Assembly (NCBI GenBank): GCA_036677445.1
Contig: JAVBWI010000004.1
Location: forward strand, 310,001-374,000
Direction: 5' to 3'
DNA from: JAVBWI01 sp036677445
Lineage (GTDB): Bacteria; Bacillota; Clostridia; Christensenellales; CAG-138
Length of the DNA stretch: 64,000 nt
The notes below the pieces were generated by a model. It was not told where the DNA came from. It worked only from the letters and a program-made list of their open reading frames with translations, and did no database searches. This document shows, one piece after another, positions 1 through 8,625 of this stretch (positions within the stretch are counted from its first letter, which is position 1; the number at the start of each line of letters is the position of its first letter). The translations under genes and the position numbers were made by a program.

Positions 1-656
1 CAGTCGGCGGCACGAATCCGAAGCAGGTCGGCCTGGGCACGGCGCTTGCCACCATCGATGTCATGCAGTCTGCCAGCGCCAGCCAGTATACGGGTGAAGC
101 TCTCGACCTTTCCATTGAGGGAGACGGCTTCTTCATCCTCTCCGACAAAGGGCAAACCACCTATACCCGCGCGGGCAACTTCTACACGGATACCGCCAAC
201 TATCTGGTAAGCTCTAACGGCGCGTTTGTTCAGGGATATCCTGTGGATGAAGACGGCAACATTACTTCGCAGACACTGACGAAAATTTATATCGATCCCG
301 ACTACTATGACGTCACAATCAACAGCGCCGGCCAGGTGATCGGGCTGGATAAGGAAAACGATGAAAGGGTAGTCATCGGGCAGCTTGCCGTCGCAACCTT
401 CTCCAACCCGAACGGATTGGAAAAAGTCGGGTCAAACTCCTACCGCAGCACCGTAAACTCGGGCGATGCGGTAAACAGTACGCCGGGCGTCGATGGCGCG
501 GGCACACTCAACCCCGGTACGCTGGAAATGTCCAATGTTGACCTTGCAGGCCAATTCACGGATATGATCGTGACGCAGAGAGGCTTCCAGGCCAACTCCA
601 GAATCATTACCACAACGGACTCCATGCTCGAAGAGCTGGTTAACCTGAAGAGATAG
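1..656 (+). CDS. flgE: Flagellar hook protein FlgE, C-terminal part (5' truncated by window)
   Basis: The reading frame is open from the first bases of the window, so the true start lies outside. The visible part is the C-terminal two thirds or less of a hook/basal-body rod-family protein. It has the characteristic GEALDLSIEGDGFF segment near its beginning. It ends with the conserved C-terminal helix (SNVDLAGQFTDMIVTQRGFQ, then ANSRIITTTDSML), which packs in the hook core and is used for export and polymerisation. FlgE forms the flexible hook joining rod and filament, and is exported by the flagellar type III system. The next genes (flbD, motA, motB, fliL, fliM, fliY) are in the same direction, as in the fla/che operon of Firmicutes. 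FlgG is a paralogue of the same family; the neighbouring flbD favours FlgE. Confidence 0.9.
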   Translation, partial: VGGTNPKQVGLGTALATIDVMQSASASQYTGEALDLSIEGDGFFILSDKGQTTYTRAGNFYTDTANYLVSSNGAFVQGYPVDEDGNITSQTLTKIYIDPDYYDVTINSAGQVIGLDKENDERVVIGQLAVATFSNPNGLEKVGSNSYRSTVNSGDAVNSTPGVDGAGTLNPGTLEMSNVDLAGQFTDMIVTQRGFQANSRIITTTDSMLEELVNLKR

Positions 657-763
657 CTTTACTGAATCCAGTTCTTCCTGCGGAACAGCATGTAAGCCGG
701 CACCAATTTGGGCGCCTGCCGTAATGGGTTTGGCGCCCATATGCCTATAGGACGGAGAAAAAG

Positions 764-973
764 ATGATCAGATTAAGCCGCTTAAACAAAGAGCCGTTCC
801 TGGTGAACTGCGACCTGATCGAATTCGTGGAGGAATCGCCAAATACCATCATCTCCATGGCGTCAGGACGAAAGCTTGTGGTCTCGGAATCGGCGGATGA
901 GATCAAAGAGCTGGTGATAGAGTACAAACGTCAGATTTTTGGATTTCCCAATCTAGGCGGGTCGCAGAAATAG
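764..973 (+). CDS. flbD: FlbD/SwrD family flagellar protein
   Basis: A 69-residue protein starting MIRLSRLNKEPFLVNCDLIE, typical in length and sequence of the FlbD (SwrD) family found between flgE and motA in Gram-positive flagellar operons. In Bacillus subtilis the homologue SwrD raises flagellar motor power; the exact mechanism is not settled. A GGAGAAAAAG ribosome site precedes the ATG. About 105 bp separate it from flgE, and motA follows after 12 bp, so it probably shares the operon transcript. Confidence 0.88.
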   Translation: MIRLSRLNKEPFLVNCDLIEFVEESPNTIISMASGRKLVVSESADEIKELVIEYKRQIFGFPNLGGSQK

Positions 974-985
974 GGGTGATCTCAA

Positions 986-1804
986 TTGCAAAAAACGACT
1001 ATAACCGGACTGTTAGCTGGTTTTAGTTTCATTATTATATCGATATTTATCAATAAAGGCGCCGAACTCAAAAGTTTTCTGGATTGGCCATCGGTGTTGA
1101 TTGTGTTGGGCGGCACGATCGCCTCCACTATTGTGGCATATCCGGGTAAGGCTCTAAAATCACTCGGAATTGTTTATAAGACCGCTTTTAAAAAAAAGCA
1201 AATTGATTTATATGCTGATATCGACCTGATTATCGAGATCGCCAACATCGCACGCCGCGAAGGCCTCCTTGCGTTGGAGGACGCGGTAAGCAACATCGAT
1301 AATCCGTTTCTAAAGAAGGGCGTTATGCTGATTGTTGACGGCGCCGACCCTGAGTTTGTAAAAAACGTGATGGATGCTGAAATCTATTTCATCCAGGACC
1401 GGCACGCACAAGGGCAGGCGATCATAGACAGCATGACGACATACGCCCCGGCTTATGGCATGATCGGTACGTTGATCGGCCTTATCAACATGCTCAAAAA
1501 CCTGAATAATTCAGATTCGCTCGGCCCCAGCATGGCGGTCGCCCTTGTGACCACATTCTACGGTGTTGTACTTGCCAATCTGGTGTTTGGACCGATTTCA
1601 AAAAAACTAAAGGTGATGACTGCCGCCGAGAGCATGCAAAAGGAGTTGCTGCTCGAAGGGCTTCTATCCATACAGGATGGCGAGAATCCCCGTATCATTA
1701 AGGATAAGCTCAACGCCTTCCTTTCCAGGTCCGAAATTCAGCGCCGGGAGGCGCAGATTACAAACGGCAAGCCCGAAACAGAGGAGATCCCTCATGGTGA
1801 GTAA
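986..1804 (+). CDS. motA: Flagellar motor stator protein MotA
   Basis: A 272-residue stator subunit that, with MotB, forms the proton (or sodium) channel driving the flagellar rotor. Hydrophobic segments lie at about residues 5-22, 35-52, 155-172 and 185-205. The large cytoplasmic loop after the second segment contains Arg90 and Glu98 (in ARREGLLALEDA), matching the charged residues known in MotA to contact the rotor protein FliG. The start is a TTG preceded by AGGGGTGAT; no in-frame ATG fits better. The 3' end overlaps motB by 11 bp, implying translational coupling of the two stator subunits. Confidence 0.93.
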   Translation: MQKTTITGLLAGFSFIIISIFINKGAELKSFLDWPSVLIVLGGTIASTIVAYPGKALKSLGIVYKTAFKKKQIDLYADIDLIIEIANIARREGLLALEDAVSNIDNPFLKKGVMLIVDGADPEFVKNVMDAEIYFIQDRHAQGQAIIDSMTTYAPAYGMIGTLIGLINMLKNLNNSDSLGPSMAVALVTTFYGVVLANLVFGPISKKLKVMTAAESMQKELLLEGLLSIQDGENPRIIKDKLNAFLSRSEIQRREAQITNGKPETEEIPHGE

Positions 1805-2552
1805 TCGTAAAAAGCCGGAGCCGCCACAAGAATACGGCGCACCCGCGTGGATGAACACCTACGGCGATATGGTGACCCTCGTACTCACCTTTTTTGTTTT
1901 GTTGTTTTCATTCTCCACCATTGATGCAAAAAAGTGGGAGGAAATCGTAAACTCGTTTTCGGGACAGCGGCTGGTCGTCGTACAGCCGCTCGACCCAAAG
2001 GCAGCTGACAGCAACGAGATCATACGTACGACCCCCACCCCCGCTATTACGCCGGAACCATCCATCAATAATGATATAAAGGAACGGTTTGACGAGCTGT
2101 ATGAAAAAATTCAGAAGCATATTTCCGAAAACGGGCTTGATCTGCAGCTCAACGTGTCAAAGGACGATAATCTCATCGTTTTGCGAATCACGGATTCTGC
2201 GCTGTTTGATTCCGGCCGGGATGTAATACGCACAGATGCGCTGGAATTGCTGCAAAGCATCGTTGAAATATTTGACGAATACGAAACGGCCATTAAATTG
2301 ATACAGATAGAAGGCCACACTGATAACGTCCCTATCCACAGCGCAAAGTTCGACAGCAATTGGGATTTATCCACCTCTCGCGCCGTGCGGGTCGTGCAAT
2401 ACTTTATCGACCATTCCGGCATATCGCCGATGAAATATGCTGCTTCCGGTTATGGAGAATACCATCCCGTTGCAAGCAACGACACCGAAGAAGGCAAAAC
2501 CAAAAACCGTCGTGTTGATTTTGTCATAACAAGTACAGAGTACATCGATTAA
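1794..2552 (+). CDS. motB: Flagellar motor stator protein MotB
   Basis: A 252-residue protein with a short cytoplasmic N-terminus, one membrane segment (about residues 26-43) and a C-terminal OmpA-like peptidoglycan-binding domain (GHTDNVPIHS, then a TSRAVRVVQYF helix). Asp25 at the start of the membrane segment (NTYGDMVTLV) is in the position of the ion-carrying aspartate of MotB. The start was set at the ATG at 1794 because GAGGAG lies just upstream and the family begins close to this point; the frame is open further upstream, inside motA. It anchors the MotA4-5/MotB2 stator to the wall. Confidence 0.93.
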   Translation: MVSNRKKPEPPQEYGAPAWMNTYGDMVTLVLTFFVLLFSFSTIDAKKWEEIVNSFSGQRLVVVQPLDPKAADSNEIIRTTPTPAITPEPSINNDIKERFDELYEKIQKHISENGLDLQLNVSKDDNLIVLRITDSALFDSGRDVIRTDALELLQSIVEIFDEYETAIKLIQIEGHTDNVPIHSAKFDSNWDLSTSRAVRVVQYFIDHSGISPMKYAASGYGEYHPVASNDTEEGKTKNRRVDFVITSTEYID

Positions 2553-2566
2553 AGGCGGTAGAAACT

Positions 2567-2980
2567 ATGAATAAAAAAATCATCATTATCATTGCGGCGG
2601 CAGTACTTGTCTTGGGCAGCATTGCCGTATACTTTCTGTTTCTCGCACCCAGGAAAGAAGCGGTGGAGCCCAAGAGCGTGTATGTGCCCGGCGATTATTT
2701 TGTGACCAATGTTAAGGACAGCTATTTGTTGCTCAAGGTTACCATCGTACTGGAAGTGAACAAGGACGCTGAGGATGAGGAGTTTGTTGATTTTCTGACG
2801 ACAAACAACCATATCATACGCGATACCATCGTATTTATCTTGCGTGAAAAGACGGAAGAAGAGCTTCGCGCATCGTATATAAAACAAACGCTGGGAGCCG
2901 AGATCGTGCAAAAGGTGAACGGCGCACTTGGTATAGATAATATTAAGACTGTATATTTTAACGATTATGTGATACAGTAA
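2567..2980 (+). CDS. fliL: Flagellar basal body-associated protein FliL
   Basis: A 137-residue membrane protein with an N-terminal transmembrane segment (about residues 4-25) and an extracytoplasmic domain with the FliL pattern (DYFVTNVKDSYLLLKVTIVLEV and a C-terminal VYFNDYVIQ). FliL associates with the stator units and influences torque. It begins 14 bp after motB with an AGGCGG ribosome site and precedes fliM, the usual Firmicute order. Confidence 0.88.
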   Translation: MNKKIIIIIAAAVLVLGSIAVYFLFLAPRKEAVEPKSVYVPGDYFVTNVKDSYLLLKVTIVLEVNKDAEDEEFVDFLTTNNHIIRDTIVFILREKTEEELRASYIKQTLGAEIVQKVNGALGIDNIKTVYFNDYVIQ

Positions 2981-3023
2981 CTTTGGTATTTCCAATATTA
3001 CTATCAAAAACGAGGAGATATCT

Positions 3024-4028
3024 TTGGCAGACGTATTATCGCAAAGTGAAATCGATGAACTGCTGGTCGCATTGGCGTCCGGCAGAGACGTGCCGCAGGA
3101 AAAAGAAGCAGTCGAGGATTCCCGCCAGATTCGCCTTTACGATTTCAGAACAGCGAACAAATTTTCAAAAGAGCAAATTCGGATGCTCCACTTCATATAT
3201 GAAAATTATGCGGGAAGATTGGCGACTTTTCTTTCGGGCGCTTTACGTGCAAAATGCGATGTGGATGTCGTATCCATTGAAGAGCAGACTTTTTCGGAAT
3301 TCAGCAATTCCTTGCCATCGCCTGCTTTTTTGGCTATATTGAGCATGCCGCCGCTCGCGGGATCGTCGCTTTTTGAAATATCCTCCTCTGTCGCCTATGA
3401 GATCATCAGCCGGTTGCTTGGGGGTACCGGTACATACAGTGATGAAAGCAATAAACCGTTTACAGAGATCGAATTAAGCATACTAACGCGAATGACGGGA
3501 CAGATGCTTTCCATCATGAACGCCAGTTGGGAGCGGATAGCGGACCTGCGCGCCAAGATAGAACGAGTGGAATCGAGTTCCCAGTTTGCACAGATTGTCG
3601 TCAGCTCCGAGCCTATCGCCATTATCACTTTGAATATCACGATTGGCGATGTTTCGGATATCATCAACCTGTGCATACCGCACCTGGCGATACAGCCCAT
3701 CGCAAAGAAGCTGGCTACAAAGCTATGGTACAATGACCGCAGCGGCATGCAAACCGATAACAATACGCTGCTTCAGTTGAATCTCAGCCCCCGTATTGCG
3801 TCTACAGCCTTAACGCTGCACGCGTTATTCGATACCACAAATGCGACCGTGGGCGATATACTGAACTTGCAGGTAGGGGATGTGATTCGCGTCGACCATC
3901 CAACCAACAGGTATGTTACGGTGCTCGTGGAGCATATTCCGAAATTTAAAGGGTATATGGGGCTCAAAGGACAGCAGGCCGCCGTTAAGGTAGCCGAAAT
4001 CATAAAGGAGGTGGCTGACGATGACTAA
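3024..4028 (+). CDS. fliM: Flagellar motor switch protein FliM
   Basis: A 334-residue switch protein. The N-terminus carries the CheY-P binding peptide (LSQSEIDELLVAL), the middle is the CheC-like FliM domain, and the C-terminal 80 residues form a SpoA/FliN-type domain (LQVGDVIRVDHPTNRYVTVL). Together with FliG and FliY it makes the cytoplasmic C-ring that sets rotation direction. Translation starts at TTG after GAGGAGATAT. The last 8 bp overlap fliY, consistent with coupled synthesis. Confidence 0.94.
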   Translation: MADVLSQSEIDELLVALASGRDVPQEKEAVEDSRQIRLYDFRTANKFSKEQIRMLHFIYENYAGRLATFLSGALRAKCDVDVVSIEEQTFSEFSNSLPSPAFLAILSMPPLAGSSLFEISSSVAYEIISRLLGGTGTYSDESNKPFTEIELSILTRMTGQMLSIMNASWERIADLRAKIERVESSSQFAQIVVSSEPIAIITLNITIGDVSDIINLCIPHLAIQPIAKKLATKLWYNDRSGMQTDNNTLLQLNLSPRIASTALTLHALFDTTNATVGDILNLQVGDVIRVDHPTNRYVTVLVEHIPKFKGYMGLKGQQAAVKVAEIIKEVADDD

Positions 4029-5187
4029 CCCGGCAGCAGGCGATCCGTCATTCGATGGCTTGAATTTTTTCAATCAGGAATTGTATCCGTTTAGTGAATC
4101 CGAGCGAGATGCTCTTGGCGAAATAGGCAATATTTGCATGGGCACTTCCGCTACTACGCTTTCCACTCTACTGGGAAAGAAGGTCAGCATCACCACCCCG
4201 CGCGTTTCCCTTTCCTCCTGCGCAAGCGACCTTGGGCCTTATCAGAAGCCGTATGTCGCCATTGAGGTATCCTATACATCGGGCATAGACGGTTATAACA
4301 TTTTGTTGATGAAGGACGAGGACGTGCTTGCCATCACCGATCTGCTCATGGGCGGCGACGGCGTTGTTCCGCCGGACGCGCAGGTGGAAGAACTGCAGCT
4401 TTCCGCTATCGGGGAAGTCATGAACCAAATGGTTGGCTCGGCCTCCACCGCATTGTCCAACATCATCATGGTGCCGGTGAATATTTCCCCGCCTACCACC
4501 AAAAAAATACTTCTTGAAGACGATAATCTGGAAGAGCTGGTCTGCGGCACCGATACGACAATTGTTATAAGCTTTTCCATGGAGATCGAAGGCGTGCTGC
4601 AAAGCGAGCTCATGCAGATCATGCCGTTCGAGTTCGGAAAGAAGCTGGCCGGCGCACTGCTCGACAATATGATGGGCACACCCGAACCCGCAGCGCCCGC
4701 CGCCGCGGCAACACCGGCAACACCCGCGTCTTCCAACCGGCCCGCACCCCAAATGCAGGGCAATGCGTCGGTACGCCCCTCTACCCCGCCTGCCCAGCAT
4801 ACAGCATCGAACACCAACCGCGTCAGCGTGAAATCGGTACAGTATCCGTCCTTTGACGAGCCTCCCGTCGGCTTATCCCAGAATCCTTTAGAAGCCGAGC
4901 TTGGCGACAGCCTGAACCTGATACTGGATGTACCGCTGCAGGTGACGGTAGAGCTTGGAAAATGCAGAAAAAGCATCAAGGAGATACTTGCGCTGAACAT
5001 GGGTTCCGTGATCGTTTTGGACAGGCTGGCCGGGGAAATGGTGGATATCATGGTAAACGGCAAGCTGTTTGCGCGCGGAGAAGTGGTCGTTATCGACGAT
5101 AATTACGGCGTCCGCGTAACGGAAATTATCGCCAACTCGCAAGGGACTGGCACACGCGCCAGGAACGCGCTTTTTGACACGCTGTAG
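4021..5187 (+). CDS. fliY: Flagellar motor switch phosphatase FliY
   Basis: A 388-residue protein with an N-terminal CheC-type phosphatase domain, a Pro/Ala-rich linker (about residues 220-270) and a C-terminal FliN/SpoA domain. Both CheC active-site helices look intact: DALGEIGNI (Glu and Asn four residues apart) and SAIGEVMNQ. The protein should therefore both form the C-ring and dephosphorylate CheY-P, as in Bacillus. It is the last flagellar gene before a strong terminator, so the operon ends here in this genome; the che genes normally downstream are absent from the window. Confidence 0.93.
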   Translation: MTNPAAGDPSFDGLNFFNQELYPFSESERDALGEIGNICMGTSATTLSTLLGKKVSITTPRVSLSSCASDLGPYQKPYVAIEVSYTSGIDGYNILLMKDEDVLAITDLLMGGDGVVPPDAQVEELQLSAIGEVMNQMVGSASTALSNIIMVPVNISPPTTKKILLEDDNLEELVCGTDTTIVISFSMEIEGVLQSELMQIMPFEFGKKLAGALLDNMMGTPEPAAPAAAATPATPASSNRPAPQMQGNASVRPSTPPAQHTASNTNRVSVKSVQYPSFDEPPVGLSQNPLEAELGDSLNLILDVPLQVTVELGKCRKSIKEILALNMGSVIVLDRLAGEMVDIMVNGKLFARGEVVVIDDNYGVRVTEIIANSQGTGTRARNALFDTL

Positions 5188-5205
5188 TTTTAGCACATAT
5201 ACGCA

Positions 5206-5248
5206 AAAATCCGATCCGCCTATACAGGCCGGATCGGATTTTGTTTTT
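5206..5248. terminator. Bidirectional intrinsic terminator between fliY and the minus-strand gene
   Basis: AAAATCCGATCCG (5206-5218) pairs perfectly with CGGATCGGATTTT (5230-5242). The stem is followed by a T-run on the plus strand, and by a run of T on the minus strand. It lies between two convergent genes and can end both transcripts. Confidence 0.9.
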
Positions 5249-5658
5249 TATAGCGCGCGCAGCTGTGTCAGCAGCGTTTCAAATGGGCAGCTCCACCGTT
5301 CAACCTGAGGATGAAAATAAAACGCGCAAACGGAAGGGTGTGTACTCCCGCATCCGGCGTCAAATTCCACACCGGTTTCAGACCATACTATCAAACGCCT
5401 GCCCGGCCGGTAAGAAGCAAGCGCCGCGCCAAGCTCGGTATGTGTGCCTTTACCGCCGGGCAACAGTACGAGTACCAAATCCGCTTCCAGCACGGCGGCA
5501 AGCTCGCTGCCCGCTACCGTGCGCATACGTTCCGGGCCTTGCGTACGGATATCGCCGTGCGTTGTCCAGTCATAGGTGCGGGTATGCGCACATAGCGCCT
5601 CTGCGGCGAACCTGACTCGCTGCGCGTTTTCCAGCCCGCTCGCAATGTAATAATTCAC
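5248..5658 (-). CDS. Nucleoside 2-deoxyribosyltransferase-like protein
   Basis: A 136-residue protein starting at GTG. It begins YYIASGLENAQRVRF and later has ADLVLVLLPGGKGTHTELGAA, the pattern of the nucleoside 2-deoxyribosyltransferase superfamily. In these proteins the first segment binds the nucleoside, and a Glu after the Gly-rich loop acts as nucleophile (TELG here). Canonical members exchange bases between deoxynucleosides; some relatives hydrolyse nucleotides, so the exact reaction is not proven. Its start overlaps the stop of tdk by 4 bp (GTGA), a coupled pair. With tdk and the nucleoside importer upstream it suggests deoxynucleoside salvage. Confidence 0.72.
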   Translation of the reverse strand: MNYYIASGLENAQRVRFAAEALCAHTRTYDWTTHGDIRTQGPERMRTVAGSELAAVLEADLVLVLLPGGKGTHTELGAALASYRPGRRLIVWSETGVEFDAGCGSTHPSVCAFYFHPQVERWSCPFETLLTQLRAL

Positions 5659-6254
5659 GGCTCCTCCTTAGGGCCTCCTCCGGCGCGCAGGCCGGGGCCC
5701 GGATCGCCCATTGACCAATGCTTGCGGCATAACCCAATGTATTTGTCATTGGCGCCAAGCACCACTTGCTCGCCCACCTTGGTAATGCCGCCCAAGCCGT
5801 CCAAGCGGGCGTTGAAGGTAGCCTTGCGGCCGCACCAACAGATTGTCTTTACCTCCTCTATGGTATCCGCCCATGCCATCAGCCACTGGCTGCCTTCGAA
5901 AAAATTGCCCTGGAAATCGGCGCGAAGACCGTAGCAGATCACCGGTACATTGTAGACATCCACAATCTTGACCAGAAGCTCCACCTCGCGCTTGCTCAAA
6001 AACTGCGCCTCATCCACGATGATACAGTCGTATTGGTGCGCGCGGACAGCTTCCATATCCATCTCATGGAAAAGGGCACACTCCCCCGTCAGCCCGCAGC
6101 GTGAGCAAATACGGTGCTCGCCATCTCGCATATCGACAGCGGGCTTTACCAAGAGCGCATGCTGACCTTGCTCTCCGTAATTGTGTTTTACCATCAGCGC
6201 ATTGGCACTTTTGCTGGAGCCCATCGCGCCATAACGGTAATAGAGCTTTGCCAT
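5655..6254 (-). CDS. tdk: Thymidine kinase (type II)
   Basis: A 199-residue type II thymidine kinase that phosphorylates thymidine to dTMP with ATP. Visible features are the P-loop GAMGSSKS (residues 9-16), the Walker B-like DEAQFL and lasso-loop region, and zinc-ribbon cysteines (CSRC near residue 50, CWC near residue 143 and a late C-R-K-H). A GGAGGAAATGAA ribosome site precedes the ATG. The C-terminal tail (PGPGLRAGGGPKEEP) is a short extension. It is coupled by overlap to the deoxyribosyltransferase-like gene. About 220 bp, occupied by a repeat element, separate it from the nucleoside permease gene, so it may have its own transcript. Confidence 0.95.
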   Translation of the reverse strand: MAKLYYRYGAMGSSKSANALMVKHNYGEQGQHALLVKPAVDMRDGEHRICSRCGLTGECALFHEMDMEAVRAHQYDCIIVDEAQFLSKREVELLVKIVDVYNVPVICYGLRADFQGNFFEGSQWLMAWADTIEEVKTICWCGRKATFNARLDGLGGITKVGEQVVLGANDKYIGLCRKHWSMGDPGPGLRAGGGPKEEP

Positions 6255-6309
6255 TTCATTTCCTCCGTCAGTTTCATAAAAAAAGGCCCACGCCGTTTTT
6301 TAAGGGGCC

Positions 6310-6457
6310 GTCGCGCTAAGTACATACGCCGAATAACTATTCAAGCACTTTAGCGCGACAGCCCAGGTTCGTGCCCCAAACGGGGCAAAATCGATCCGGT
6401 GGATCGATTTTGGAACCCTGTTTCCTTTCGCATTATGCATTGAATGCTTAATGCGAC
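6310..6457. repeat. 147-bp structured repeat, copy 1 (MITE-like)
   Basis: This segment recurs at 56781-56927 with the same overall length. It contains three structures in order. The first is a terminal hairpin, GTCGCGCTAAGT (6310-6321) with ACTTTAGCGCGAC (6347-6359), holding an inner GAATA/TATTC. The second is a branched module closed by GGTTC/GAACC (6366-6370/6413-6417) with two arms: TGCCCC/GGGGCA, and an 11-bp perfect stem AAAATCGATCC/GGATCGATTTT. The third is an end hairpin CGCATTA/TAATGCG. The two outer ends read GTCGCGCTAAGTA and, on the other strand, GTCGCATTAAGCA, imperfect terminal inverted repeats. No coding potential is seen. Confidence 0.8.
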
Positions 6458-6472
6458 ATCCCCAAACAGATT

Positions 6473-7438
6473 TTATCTGCCGCCTTTATCGTAAGGCTGG
6501 CCTGCTGCGCGCGGCGCCTGGGACCGTCGGGATGTAAAAGCCAGTACAATCAGAGTAGCGATGTAGGGAATCATTTTGTAAATATAACTGTTGATCCCCA
6601 GATCGAACAGGAAAGGAATGCCGGAATACGAGGAAGATATCGTCTTCATCAGGCCAAAGAACAATGCGGCAAAAAGTATGCGCGCGGGCTTCCACTGGCC
6701 GAATATCAGCACCGCAATGCCCAGGAAGCCATAACCGGCGACCGACGCGTTGAAGTTGGTGGAAGTAGGAACCACAAACACCAGCCCGCCAAGGCCCGCC
6801 AGCATGCCTGAGAGCGTCACGCCCGCATAGCGCATTCTGTATACGTTGATACCCACCGAATCGGCCGCCTGCGGATGCTCGCCGCACGCACGCAGCCGCA
6901 GCCCGAAACGCGTCTTGTACAGCAGCACGGCCGCTCCGGCCAGTATGGCAAAGCCTATATAGGTCGTTATGAATGCCTGCTTGAAAAACAGATTGCCGAT
7001 CACCGGGATATCCCCCAGCACCGGTACGGAAGCGATACGGAAGGTGTTGTTAAAGGTAATCTGCTGCACGCCGTTTTCCTGTATCATGCGCGCGGCAAAT
7101 ATCGCAAACGCAGGCGCAAACGTATTGAGCGCGGTACCGCTGATGGTCTGATCCGCTTTCATATTAATGGCGGCATATGCATGCAGCAGCGAGAATATCC
7201 CGCCGGAGAGCGCCGCGATCAATACCGCACACAGCAGCAGGAGCTGCCCGTCCACCACGCCCATTTTTTGCATGAAATTGATAAAGAGTATGCTGGCAAA
7301 GCCGCCTATGATCATAATGCCTTCCAGCGCAATGTTGTTAACGCCGCTGCGCTCGGTGAACAGAGCGCCCAAAGCTACGATCAGCAGCGGAATGGAATAG
7401 GTCATCATTTGCTGTACAAGGAAGAAGATGGTATCCAT
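6473..7438 (-). CDS. Nucleoside ABC transporter permease (second permease)
   Basis: A 321-residue polytopic membrane protein of the BPD_transp_2 family. It is the shorter of the two permeases in nucleoside/BMP-type importers (compare NupC/YufQ in Bacillus and Lactococcus). The family pattern GERSGVNNIALEG appears here as TERSGVNNIALEG near residue 27. The segment GLRLRACGEHPQAADSVGINV, the cytoplasmic ATPase-coupling loop, is present near residue 180. Its start overlaps the stop of the larger permease gene (ATG/stop sharing at 7438), so the two are translated together. It forms the pore with the 395-residue partner. Confidence 0.9.
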   Translation of the reverse strand: MDTIFFLVQQMMTYSIPLLIVALGALFTERSGVNNIALEGIMIIGGFASILFINFMQKMGVVDGQLLLLCAVLIAALSGGIFSLLHAYAAINMKADQTISGTALNTFAPAFAIFAARMIQENGVQQITFNNTFRIASVPVLGDIPVIGNLFFKQAFITTYIGFAILAGAAVLLYKTRFGLRLRACGEHPQAADSVGINVYRMRYAGVTLSGMLAGLGGLVFVVPTSTNFNASVAGYGFLGIAVLIFGQWKPARILFAALFFGLMKTISSSYSGIPFLFDLGINSYIYKMIPYIATLIVLAFTSRRSQAPRAAGQPYDKGGR

Positions 7439-8625
7439 TACGCTTCGCCCCCTTTATCGCCGGATTGTGAAGGTGCAGTCGATTGGTCCGTATTACCGCC
7501 ATCCGTTTCCACAATGGTCAGTGCGTCCCTGGCCCCCGTCAGCTTTTTGATAAGCGTGCGGAACACCAGCGCAAAGGCGCTGAAATAGATGATAGCCGCC
7601 GTTATGATATCGATAATTTCCACCGCAAAATCAAGCCGCTGCATATATTCGCCGCCCACCGTGATGTATGCGATGAATATACCCGCAAATATAATGCCGA
7701 TCGGGTTGCTCAACCCCAGCAATGCGATTGGAATGCCCGCAAAGCCATCCCCCAGCAGTACGTCCACGACCTTATACCGCCTTCCGTTCGCGCCGGATAG
7801 GTAAACAAGGCCGCCGCCCAAACCCGAGAGCGCTCCGGCGATGACCATGGAAAGCACGATGTTGCGCTTTTCGCTGATGCCCGCATATCGGCTGGCGTTG
7901 CGGTTAAAGCCGCACGCCTTGAGTTCGTAGCCGAACGTAGTCTTGTTCAGTATAATATACATCAGCACCGCCACGCCGATGGCAATAAGTATACCTATAT
8001 TCACCGTGGAATTGGGAAACAGCGCCGCCAAAAAGCCTTTGGGTATGACCGCGGAAGCCGCCGTATTGGAGGAAAGATTCATAGTGGAATCAAACAACGG
8101 CGGCGCTCCCTTGAAAGCGGCGTGCTTCATGGCAAAGTTCACGCCAAACAACCCGATGTAGTTCATCATAATGGAGGAAATGACCTCATTGACATTGAGG
8201 TACGCTTTGAACAGACCGGGAATGAGCGCCCACAGGCCGCCCGCCACGGCAGAACCGATCAGGGCAACGATCCAATGCCAAGGCGCAGGCAAAAACGTCC
8301 ATTTGACGCCGATCAATATGGCCGTAAACGCGCCGACGGTAAACTGCCCGGAAGCGCCAATGTTAAACAGCCCTGTTTTAAACGCAAAGCCTACCGAAAG
8401 CCCCGTCATGATGATGGGAATGGCATAATAGAACGTCTGCCCCAATCCTTTTGCACCGCCGCCAAAGCCGCCCTGCAGTATGATTCCAAAGCCCTGCAGC
8501 GCCTCCTTCGAGTTGCTGACGATCATGATAATAAATCCAAACACAAGGCCGACAAGTATGGCAAATACAGAGGAGGCGGCATTGGTAAAGCCCGTACTAT
8601 GCAAAATGCTTTTGAATTTGGTCAT
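7438..8625 (-). CDS. Nucleoside ABC transporter permease (first permease)
   Basis: A 395-residue membrane protein, BPD_transp_2 family, with about ten hydrophobic segments. The coupling loop GYELKACGFNRNASRYAGIS lies near residue 245. The last 30 residues are a hydrophilic tail (ETDGGNTDQSTAPSQSGD). It partners the 321-residue permease and the ATPase; both junctions are single-base overlaps at 8625 and 7438. Order and size match NupB (YufP)-type nucleoside importers. Substrate choice is inferred from the BMP-type binding protein and the neighbouring salvage enzymes. Confidence 0.9.
   Translation of the reverse strand: MTKFKSILHSTGFTNAASSVFAILVGLVFGFIIMIVSNSKEALQGFGIILQGGFGGGAKGLGQTFYYAIPIIMTGLSVGFAFKTGLFNIGASGQFTVGAFTAILIGVKWTFLPAPWHWIVALIGSAVAGGLWALIPGLFKAYLNVNEVISSIMMNYIGLFGVNFAMKHAAFKGAPPLFDSTMNLSSNTAASAVIPKGFLAALFPNSTVNIGILIAIGVAVLMYIILNKTTFGYELKACGFNRNASRYAGISEKRNIVLSMVIAGALSGLGGGLVYLSGANGRRYKVVDVLLGDGFAGIPIALLGLSNPIGIIFAGIFIAYITVGGEYMQRLDFAVEIIDIITAAIIYFSAFALVFRTLIKKLTGARDALTIVETDGGNTDQSTAPSQSGDKGGEA

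Noticed and set aside
6310..6457. Insertion sequence or transposase gene
   Set aside because: The element is only 147 bp with no coding frame; at most it is non-autonomous. No transposase was recognised anywhere in the window.
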